Source: Desulfosarcina sp. (lineage in GTDB: Bacteria > Desulfobacterota > Desulfobacteria > Desulfobacterales > Desulfosarcinaceae). From it: a stretch of 19,302 bases of DNA. The DNA is taken from contig JAGTUY010000198.1 in assembly GCA_018224455.1 (NCBI GenBank), positions 1 through 19,302 on the forward strand, read 5' to 3'. Below, in pieces: positions 14,970 to 19,302 of this stretch. How positions within the stretch are numbered: position 1 is the first letter of the stretch; every line of letters begins with the position of its first letter. Under the pieces are notes generated by a model. The model had not been told where the DNA came from. It did no database searches and worked only from the letters and a program-made list of their open reading frames with translations. The translations under genes and the position numbers were made by a program.

Positions 14970-14985
14970 TGGCACGCATCTTGAT
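14970..14985 (+). promoter_or_regulatory. Near-consensus sigma-54 promoter
   Basis: TGGCACG-CATC-TTGAT agrees with the -24 element completely and with the -12 element except for A in place of C in TTGC. The 10-base spacing from GG is correct. It would start transcription near 14996, about 63 bases before the GTG at 15059. The lost C of the -12 GC pair is normally important, so activity is doubtful. Confidence 0.3.
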
Positions 14986-15058
14986 AATCTTTGTGGCGAT
15001 GCTGTCGGCCCTGTCTGGCCGGCCGGCGGCGCCCAACCCCTTCGGAGAGCGTCAACCC

Positions 15059-15262
15059 GTGAAACCGTGTGACCACCATCTCAGAAAAGTCATTCTACTG
15101 GCCGAACGCATGATCAAACTGGCCGACGATGGCGACGACGACCGTGAGGACACCGGATGCGGGATTCTTTACGGCATGCTTCGCGACTCGGGCTACAAAA
15201 TCAAGCAACTGGCCGAAGCGGAGAAACGCAACCACATCGCCAAAGGCTGGTGGGATGAATGA
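15059..15262 (+). CDS. Small conserved-looking soluble protein, unknown function
   Basis: From the GTG at 15059 (GGAG 11 bases before it) the product is 67 residues: a charged helical protein with HLRKVILLAERMIKLADDGD, EDTGCGILYGMLRDSGYKIK and a C-terminal GWWDE. The frame is open further up to a TTG at 14939, but the added segment resembles no signal peptide convincingly and would span the promoter-like site at 14970. I have an impression of similar short proteins in sulfate reducers but cannot name a family. Two cysteines (PCDHH and TGCG) could bind metal. It lies between the peroxiredoxin relic and the rubrerythrin scar. Confidence 0.6.
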   Translation: MKPCDHHLRKVILLAERMIKLADDGDDDREDTGCGILYGMLRDSGYKIKQLAEAEKRNHIAKGWWDE

Positions 15263-15323
15263 TGCTGATGCACAATCAGCGTCCACATGCTAAACTTTAC
15301 ACATCGTTAAAGGAGGAAAACGC

Positions 15324-15413
15324 TTGGCATCGATTAAAGGCACTCTCCCCGAGAGGTGCCCGGCCTGTGCGCACCCTCAGGCCCATTTTGAGATTCTGGG
15401 AGAGAACTGGTAA
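15324..15413 (+). pseudogene. Rubrerythrin internal-deletion remnant (head joined to tail)
   Basis: An excellent ribosome site (AGGAGG at 15311-15316) is followed by a TTG-started 29-codon frame. It reads MASIKGT, which is the usual start of rubrerythrin, then LPERCPACAHPQAHFEILGE and NW, which is its rubredoxin-like C-terminus with only the last CxxC knuckle. A complete rubrerythrin has about 165-190 residues, so the whole diiron bundle and the first rubredoxin knuckle are missing. The frame is intact and ends at TAA. It was most likely formed by a single deletion inside a former rubrerythrin gene just ahead of the desulfoferrodoxin gene. Whether the short peptide is still made is unknown. 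Confidence 0.75.
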
Positions 15414-15464
15414 CCGGGGTCACCCCACGATTAATCGTCTTATTAATTTAAAAAGGAGAAAAAA

Positions 15465-15839
15465 ATGGCGGAAAGATATGAGGTTTACAAGTGTGATCTT
15501 TGCGGAAACATCGTTCAGGTGCTCGTCGGCGGTGCCGGCGAACTGGTCTGCTGCGGTCAGCCCATGAAGCAGATGACCGAGAACACCGTCGATGCAGCCA
15601 AGGAAAAGCATGTGCCGGTGGTCGAAAAGATCGACGGCGGCTATAAGGTTAAAGTGGGCAGTGTCGCCCACCCCATGGAGGCGAAGCACTGGATTCAATG
15701 GATCGAGCTGATCGCGGACGGCAAATCCTACTTCCAGTTTCTCGACCCGGGCAAGACGCCTGAGGCCGTGTTCAAGATCGATGCGGCATCGGTTTCCGCC
15801 AGAGAATACTGCAACCTTCACGGGTTGTGGAAAGCGTAG
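15465..15839 (+). CDS. dfx: Desulfoferrodoxin (two-iron superoxide reductase)
   Basis: The 124-residue protein reduces superoxide to peroxide without releasing oxygen. Centre I, the desulforedoxin-like FeCys4 site, has C10, C13, C29 and C30. Centre II, the catalytic FeHis4Cys site, has H49, H69, H75, C116 and H119, and the conserved Glu47-Lys48 pair precedes H49. All ligands are present, so the enzyme should be active. The ribosome site AAGGAG lies at 15451-15456, before the ATG. Two ATTAAT hexamers 12 bases apart stand just upstream. A strong hairpin (15858-15892) separates it from the rubredoxin-like gene. Rubredoxin is the usual electron donor, and two are encoded nearby. Confidence 0.97.
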   Translation: MAERYEVYKCDLCGNIVQVLVGGAGELVCCGQPMKQMTENTVDAAKEKHVPVVEKIDGGYKVKVGSVAHPMEAKHWIQWIELIADGKSYFQFLDPGKTPEAVFKIDAASVSAREYCNLHGLWKA

Positions 15840-15857
15840 CCCCGATGATTTGAGGAT

Positions 15858-15892
15858 ACGGGAGACGGCGCCGCCCGGCTGCCGCCTCCCGT
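15858..15892 (+). terminator. Strong hairpin between desulfoferrodoxin and rubredoxin-like gene
   Basis: ACGGGAG pairs with CTCCCGT, then one A.C mismatch, then CGGC with GCCG, leaving an 11-base loop. No T tract follows, so it could be a partial terminator or an mRNA-stabilising element that sets different expression of the two genes. Confidence 0.45.
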
Positions 15893-15924
15893 AAATCGGA
15901 TTAACATCCACAAGGAGGTGCCTC

Positions 15925-16080
15925 ATGGGTAGCTGGAAATGCGGAAATTGCGGATATGAGCTGCAGGCGGACAGACCGCCCGAGAAATGTCCGTCATGCA
16001 GTGAAAAATGTGAATTTCTGGACAACACCTGCTATACGCCCGACTGCCAGTATGAGGGAAAGGATCCCAGAATCAAATAG
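15925..16080 (+). CDS. Rubredoxin-like 7-cysteine small protein
   Basis: This 51-residue protein follows AAGGAGG at good distance. Cysteines C6-x2-C9 and C22-x2-C25 form a rubredoxin-type pair of knuckles (WKCGNCGYEL...PPEKCPSC), but the loop between them is only 12 residues, far shorter than in classical rubredoxin. Three further cysteines (C29, C36, C41) follow and could bind a second metal or form a disulfide. It sits between desulfoferrodoxin and flavodoxin, so an electron-transfer or metal-binding role in oxygen defence is likely by context. I know similar annotations only as rubredoxin-like domain proteins; the partner is not known. Confidence 0.85.
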   Translation: MGSWKCGNCGYELQADRPPEKCPSCSEKCEFLDNTCYTPDCQYEGKDPRIK

Positions 16081-16098
16081 AAAGAGAGGAAGCAGGAA

Positions 16099-16533
16099 AT
16101 GGCAAAAGCGCTCATCGTGTATGCCACACGCACAGGCGAAACCGAAAAAATCGGCAATCTCATCGCCGAAGGGATTCGCTTCTCCGGCCACGAGGCAAAT
16201 GTGGTCAAGGTTACCGAAATTAAAAAAGAGGAGGACCTTAACGGTTTCGATGCCGTGGTGTTCGGTTCTCCGACCTACCACGGGGATATGGTCCAGGCAA
16301 TGAAGACCCTGTTGTTCCTGGCTGAAAAGGCCGAGTTCGAAGGCAAGGTTGGCGGTGCATTCGGCGCCTTTGGATGGAGCGGCGAAGCCCCGGACCGCAT
16401 CTTTGACACCATGAAAAACATCTTCAAGATGAACATGGTGAGCATTCCCTTGCGGCTCAAGTCGGCCAACCTGGGCGGTGGTTTGAAAATGGCCCAGGAT
16501 TATGGACGGGAGATTGCCGAAAAACTGAGCTGA
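16099..16533 (+). CDS. Flavodoxin
   Basis: The 144-residue protein has the flavodoxin fold. The FMN-phosphate loop ATRTGETEKIG follows the first strand, the SPTYHGDMVQ region covers one face of the flavin and GAFGAFGWSGEAPD the other. Length is normal for a short-chain flavodoxin. It also resembles the C-terminal domain of flavodiiron proteins, so it could be a stand-alone partner for the diiron enzyme starting at 19211. It carries low-potential electrons in the cytoplasm. It begins 18 bases after the 7-Cys protein, with GAGAGGAAG as ribosome site, so the two are likely co-transcribed. Confidence 0.93.
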   Translation: MAKALIVYATRTGETEKIGNLIAEGIRFSGHEANVVKVTEIKKEEDLNGFDAVVFGSPTYHGDMVQAMKTLLFLAEKAEFEGKVGGAFGAFGWSGEAPDRIFDTMKNIFKMNMVSIPLRLKSANLGGGLKMAQDYGREIAEKLS

Positions 16534-16590
16534 CCATCGATGTCAGCGATTCACCGCCACAATATCTTAAATCGCAAAAAGGAGGATACT

Positions 16591-16776
16591 ATGTCCACAC
16601 CCCAACATTGCCCCGGTTATCAGACTTTCAAGACCCTGAAATCCTTCATCTGCAAGTGCCCAGAGTGCGGTGAGAGCAAAGAGATCTTCTCGGACGAGTT
16701 CAACAAGAACCACACCTGCGCAAAATGCGGCAAGCCCATCGACTTCACCCAGTGCACGCTGGATGGGGGCGCATAG
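16591..16776 (+). CDS. Small Cys-rich zinc-ribbon-like protein
   Basis: The product has 61 residues and seven cysteines: C7, then C21-x-C23-x2-C26 (CKCPECGESKE), C43-x2-C46 (HTCAKCGKPI) and C55. The two CxxC knuckles 17 residues apart are typical of a zinc ribbon, and the extra cysteines could hold a second site. AAGGAGG lies just before the ATG. It comes 57 bases after flavodoxin and ahead of the cytochrome bd relic. I do not recognise a named family. The placement in a run of redox genes suggests a metal-binding accessory, but nothing proves that. Confidence 0.75.
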   Translation: MSTPQHCPGYQTFKTLKSFICKCPECGESKEIFSDEFNKNHTCAKCGKPIDFTQCTLDGGA

Positions 16777-16972
16777 CCTGCACCCAGGTGCGGTTGACCG
16801 GTCCATTCTCAATGCATCACCATGGGTCCCACCCCCCAGGGCCTGGCTGGTTGACTTGAAGGCAGCCCGAAGGGCTGGAAGACGCCTGATTGACCACCAC
16901 AAATGACCAACCGTGTCAAGGGCAGCCGACCCCGTCGGTAAGTTGTCGTCATCGCTTCGAGGAGGAATGAGT

Positions 16973-17173
16973 ATGGACGTTGTTATGTTATCCCGGCTCC
17001 AGTTTGCCGCCGCCACGATGTTCCACTTTCTTTTCGTCCCCCTGACCCTGAAAATCATGCTTATCGTCGTGCTGCTTTTCGTACCCGTGGTGCTGGCCTA
17101 TCAGATCTGGGCCTAAAAGCTGTTCAGTGTCAAGGTCACCGACGACGACCTGGCCCATGAAGAGATGTATTGA
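16973..17173 (+). pseudogene. Cytochrome bd oxidase relic: CydA head fused to CydB tail
   Basis: After an AGGAGG the frame reads MDVVMLSRLQFAAATMFHFL then FVPLTL, which is the start of CydA including the conserved first-helix His. It continues directly as KIMLIVVLLFVPVVLAYQIW, A, an in-frame TAA at 17114-17116, then KLFSVKVTDDDLAHEEMY and TGA. The part after LTL matches the last helix and tail of CydB. About 1.3 kb of cydA and most of cydB have been removed. The TAA stands where a Tyr codon (TAT or TAC) would be expected, so the fused frame has also decayed. No active oxidase can be made. The next gene, a cytochrome, begins 11 bases after the tail. Confidence 0.8.
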
Positions 17174-17184
17174 AGGAGCATTGC

Positions 17185-17532
17185 ATGAACCGTAACTTTT
17201 TTGTGATCACTCTTGTTACCGCCTTGGTGGTCGGCCTCTGCTTGGCCGCAGCCCATGCCGCCAACCAGGGACCGGACCGTATCGATATTTTTGGTGGTCA
17301 ATCGGGCAACGTACCCTTTCCCCACGCCCAGCATCAGGACCGTATCAAAGAGTGCAACGTTTGCCACAGCGTCTTTCCCCAGGAAACAGCGGCCATTGAG
17401 AAGATGAAGGAGGCGGGAATGCTGAAGCCGAAAAAAGTGATGAACCTTCAGTGCATCAAGTGCCACAAGGAGGACAGGAAGATGGGCAAGCCCCATGGCC
17501 CGGTGACCTGTAAAACCTGCCATGTCAAATAG
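17185..17532 (+). CDS. Periplasmic tri-haem cytochrome c (class III, c7/c3-like)
   Basis: The 115-residue precursor starts with a signal peptide (MNRNFFVITLVTALVVGLCL, likely cut after AHA). Three CxxCH haem sites follow at C57-C60-H61, C90-C93-H94 and C109-C112-H113, and extra histidines (H47, H50, H104) can serve as second ligands. Three haems and the short chain place it with cytochrome c7 or a c3 lacking one haem. It would shuttle electrons in the periplasm, for example from hydrogenase or formate dehydrogenase to membrane complexes. AAGGAG precedes the ATG at 17185. It follows the cydAB relic directly, so it may once have been in the oxidase operon. Confidence 0.92.
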   Translation: MNRNFFVITLVTALVVGLCLAAAHAANQGPDRIDIFGGQSGNVPFPHAQHQDRIKECNVCHSVFPQETAAIEKMKEAGMLKPKKVMNLQCIKCHKEDRKMGKPHGPVTCKTCHVK

Positions 17533-17541
17533 GGGTCAACC

Positions 17542-18516
17542 ATGCTGATCTTAGGACTGCAGGGCAGCCCCCGCAAGGGCGGAAATACCGACACCCTTCT
17601 GGCCTCCTTTCTGGAACAAGCTGGCCAGATGGGCGCGGCCGTTAAAACCATCCAGGTGGCCCGGGCAGGCATTGTGCCATGCAAGGGTTGCGGTTACTGT
17701 GAAACGCACGGCACCTGCGTGATTAGCGATGATCCCATGTCGACGGAAATATTCGGTCTGCTGCGGCAAGCGGATCTAGTGGTGGCCGCGACCCCGGTCT
17801 TTTTCTATGGCATCTCCGCCCAGCTCAAAGTCCTCATCGACCGCTGCCAGACCCTGTGGTCTCGAAAATACGTGTACAAACTGAAAGATCCGCTGGCAGC
17901 CACCCGAAAAGGACTGCTGTTCAGTGTCGCAGCGTCCGGGGGGCGCCAGTTGTTCGACGGTATCCACCTGACCGCCAAGTACTTTTTCGATGCCATCGAC
18001 GCCCAGTTCAGCCACGCATTGACTTACCGGGGTGTTGAATCCAAGGGTGCCATCCGCCATCACGCAGGCCTGGCCGCGGACATTGACGAGACCATTCGAA
18101 AGACCGTCCTGCCCATGGTCAAGCGTAAGAACGTTCTTTTCATTTCATCGACAGGCGCCTGCCGGGCACCCATGGCGGCCGCCATGGCCCAGCAGCGGTT
18201 CGGCGACGGGTTCCGCACCGGATTCGCCGGCATGCGCCCGGCAGCCGAATTGTCTGCACTGATGAGCCAGACCATGCAGCAAGTCGGCGTGGACATGGGC
18301 TACCGAAAACCGCAGCGCGTTGACCAGGCCTTAAACGACACCACGCCCGACCTGACGATCGTCATCGGAAACGCTGTTGAAAAAATACCGGTCCCGGGTA
18401 TAAAAACGGTACGATGGCCCCTGCCCGAACCGGTTTCATCCGATGAAGCAGCCATTGACCGGATGCGCCTATCCATTGAAACACACATCGACACGTTGAT
18501 GGAATTTCTTGGTTGA
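17542..18516 (+). CDS. Fusion: NADPH-dependent FMN reductase / iron-sulfur flavoprotein domain and LMW phosphatase (ArsC)-like domain
   Basis: Residues 1-190 of 324 form a flavodoxin-fold FMN reductase with QGSPRKGGNTDTLL as FMN loop and cysteines C47-x2-C50-x2-C53-x5-C59, the cluster motif of iron-sulfur flavoproteins. Residues ~196-324 match low-molecular-weight tyrosine phosphatase / thioredoxin-type arsenate reductase: VLFISSTGACRAPMAAAMAQ, GVDMGYRKPQRVD, PDLTIVIGNAVE and a closing RWPLPEP. In the phosphate loop the nucleophile position (first Cys of C-x5-R) is Ser202, while Cys207 and Arg208 remain. Enzyme activity of that domain is therefore doubtful and a binding or sensing role likely. 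It begins 9 bases after the cytochrome and is followed by rubredoxin, suggesting co-transcription and an electron-transfer partnership. Confidence 0.9.
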   Translation: MLILGLQGSPRKGGNTDTLLASFLEQAGQMGAAVKTIQVARAGIVPCKGCGYCETHGTCVISDDPMSTEIFGLLRQADLVVAATPVFFYGISAQLKVLIDRCQTLWSRKYVYKLKDPLAATRKGLLFSVAASGGRQLFDGIHLTAKYFFDAIDAQFSHALTYRGVESKGAIRHHAGLAADIDETIRKTVLPMVKRKNVLFISSTGACRAPMAAAMAQQRFGDGFRTGFAGMRPAAELSALMSQTMQQVGVDMGYRKPQRVDQALNDTTPDLTIVIGNAVEKIPVPGIKTVRWPLPEPVSSDEAAIDRMRLSIETHIDTLMEFLG

Positions 18517-18544
18517 ACCAAAACAGATAGAAAAGGAGCATTGC

Positions 18545-18724
18545 ATGGTCGAACCCCACGAAATGTACCAGTGTCAGACCGCCAGCTGCGGGTATATCTA
18601 CAACCCCGATAAGGGAGACCGCAAAGGCAAGATCGCCAAAGGAACATCGTTTGACGATCTTCCCGACGATTGGAAGTGCCCCATCTGCGGTGCCACTAAA
18701 AAGATGTTCAAGCCCATGGGATAG
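18545..18724 (+). CDS. Rubredoxin with CX4C first knuckle (Rd2-like)
   Basis: The 59-residue protein holds one Fe(Cys)4 site: C10-x4-C15 (CQTASCGYIYNP) and C45-x2-C48 (CPICGA). The first knuckle has four residues between cysteines instead of the two in classical rubredoxin, as in Rd2 of some Desulfovibrio. The conserved DLPDDWKCPICGA region and the YIYNPDKGD turn are present. AAAGGAG precedes the ATG, 28 bases after the flavoprotein fusion gene. It is likely an electron donor to desulfoferrodoxin, rubrerythrin or the flavodiiron protein. Confidence 0.95.
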   Translation: MVEPHEMYQCQTASCGYIYNPDKGDRKGKIAKGTSFDDLPDDWKCPICGATKKMFKPMG

Positions 18725-18851
18725 TTACTGTCAATTTCGATTAGACACCACGAGACCCTTCATGGTAAGGAAGGAGACACCTGTTTCAACATGAACGCAT
18801 CATCCACGATGGCATGATTTACAATTAACGCTTAACTTTACGGAGGTAAAA

Positions 18852-19013
18852 ATGGACAGGTATGTTTGCACACTCTGCGGCTATGTTTACGATCCAGAGG
18901 CGGGGGACCCTGACAATGGCGTGGCTCCAGGCACCAAATGGGCGGATGTGCCCGGGGACTGGGAATGCCCGGTCTGCGGAGCGGGTAAAGACGATTTCGA
19001 AAAAGAGGAATAG
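18852..19013 (+). CDS. rub: Rubredoxin (classical)
   Basis: The 53-residue protein is a standard rubredoxin: C6-x2-C9 (YVCTLCGYVYDPEAGD) and C39-x2-C42 (WECPVCGAGKDDFE), with the usual PGTKWADVPGDW segment between. ACGGAGG precedes the ATG. It lies 127 bases after the CX4C rubredoxin and about 200 bases before the flavodiiron gene. Rubredoxin next to rubredoxin:oxygen oxidoreductase is a known arrangement in Desulfovibrio, so this is probably its direct electron donor. Confidence 0.97.
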   Translation: MDRYVCTLCGYVYDPEAGDPDNGVAPGTKWADVPGDWECPVCGAGKDDFEKEE

Positions 19014-19060
19014 TCCATTTCTTTTGGACGGAATCTATTCTTTTTCAACCACTGGCACCG

Positions 19061-19094
19061 GATGCCCTTTTTCTGCTCCTGGGAAAAGGGCATC
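19061..19094 (+). terminator. Perfect 11-bp hairpin between rubredoxin and flavodiiron gene
   Basis: GATGCCCTTTT (19061-19071) is exactly complementary to AAAAGGGCATC (19084-19094) with a 12-base loop. There is no T tract directly after it; the A/T-rich inner arm could let it work as a weak terminator in either direction or as an attenuator before the oxygen-reductase gene. Confidence 0.5.
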
Positions 19095-19210
19095 TCGATT
19101 ATTGACCAACCCATGTAAAATGAGATCACTCCGTCGACCCGGCGCGCCTGGCGGCATCGACCGGCGTTAGTCTACAATACCGCGTGTAAAACGATGACAG
19201 GAAACTGAAC

Positions 19211-19302
19211 ATGAAACCGATCAAAATTGCAGAAGGTGTCTATGACGTTGGCGTCATCGACTGGAATATCAGAGATTTTCACGGCTACTCCACCGACCGG
19301 GG
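19211..19302 (+). CDS. roo: Flavodiiron protein (rubredoxin:oxygen oxidoreductase), 5' end only
   Basis: Only the first 30 residues are inside the window: MKPIKIAEGVYDVGVIDWNI followed by RDFHGYSTDR. The VGVIDWNIRDFHGYST stretch is the hallmark N-terminus of flavodiiron proteins (FprA/ROO), which reduce oxygen to water or NO to N2O with electrons from rubredoxin. An AGGAAA lies ahead of the ATG. The diiron ligands and flavodoxin domain lie beyond the edge and cannot be checked. The gene completes the defence island as its terminal oxidase. Confidence 0.9.
   Translation, partial: MKPIKIAEGVYDVGVIDWNIRDFHGYSTDR

Noticed and set aside
17114..17116. TAA in the CydAB relic as a recoded codon
   Set aside because: TAA recoding is not expected in this group, and the locus is already broken by deletion.
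18780..18831. Short frame ending ERIIHDGMIYN between the two rubredoxins, perhaps another gene tail
   Set aside because: Only 15 codons with no proper start and no family I can name; too little to call a relic.
1..19302. CRISPR arrays, transposases, tRNA or rRNA genes
   Set aside because: No regularly spaced repeats, transposase motifs or recognisable RNA gene were found on either strand.

Overview
The window looks like a chromosomal segment of a strictly anaerobic, probably sulfate-reducing member of the Desulfobacterota. The reasons are a two-iron desulfoferrodoxin, two rubredoxins, the start of a flavodiiron rubredoxin:oxygen oxidoreductase, a three-haem class III type cytochrome, a rubrerythrin-like protein and heavy use of sigma-54 and two-component signalling. 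The assignment rests on gene content alone, and no RNA gene is present to confirm it.

Layout. (1) 1-2054, plus strand: the 3' part of a sigma-54 activator, then a short membrane peptide whose frame continues through an in-frame TGA, an ECF sigma factor and its zinc-finger anti-sigma factor. The TGA is followed by a hairpin with the geometry of a bacterial SECIS, so the peptide is a good candidate for an unannotated selenoprotein. (2) 2055-2620: a long non-coding stretch with a textbook -24/-12 (sigma-54) promoter. (3) 2621-6742, plus strand: a two-gene signalling operon, an HDOD-GAF histidine kinase and a REC-HK-REC-PilZ hybrid kinase. (4) 13277 down to 6825, minus strand: thiol peroxidase, zinc-ribbon thioredoxin, a TIGR01777-type epimerase coupled to a SagB-type dehydrogenase, PRPP synthetase, a small Arg-rich protein, a truncated zinc alcohol dehydrogenase, an unrecognised protein and an AmmeMemoRadiSam protein A. 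(5) 13445-19302, plus strand: an oxygen and peroxide defence island holding small Cys-rich proteins, a rubrerythrin-like protein, desulfoferrodoxin, a 7-Cys rubredoxin-like protein, flavodoxin, a tri-haem cytochrome, an FMN-reductase/LMW-phosphatase-like fusion, two rubredoxins and the start of the flavodiiron protein.

The genes of region 5 fit together as an electron route: flavodoxin or the FMN protein and the rubredoxins can feed desulfoferrodoxin (superoxide reduction), rubrerythrin (peroxide reduction) and the flavodiiron protein (oxygen reduction). Thiol peroxidase and thioredoxin on the other strand complete the set. Scattered through this island are three relics of further oxygen-defence genes: a peroxiredoxin tail with an internal TAG, a rubrerythrin reduced to its first 7 and last ~22 residues, and a cytochrome bd locus reduced to the head of CydA joined to the tail of CydB. 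The last two look like head-to-tail internal deletions, possibly at short direct repeats.

Most worth a second look: the putative selenopeptide ahead of the ECF sigma/anti-sigma pair, the deletion scars in the defence island, and the flavoprotein fused to a phosphatase-like domain that lacks its catalytic cysteine.
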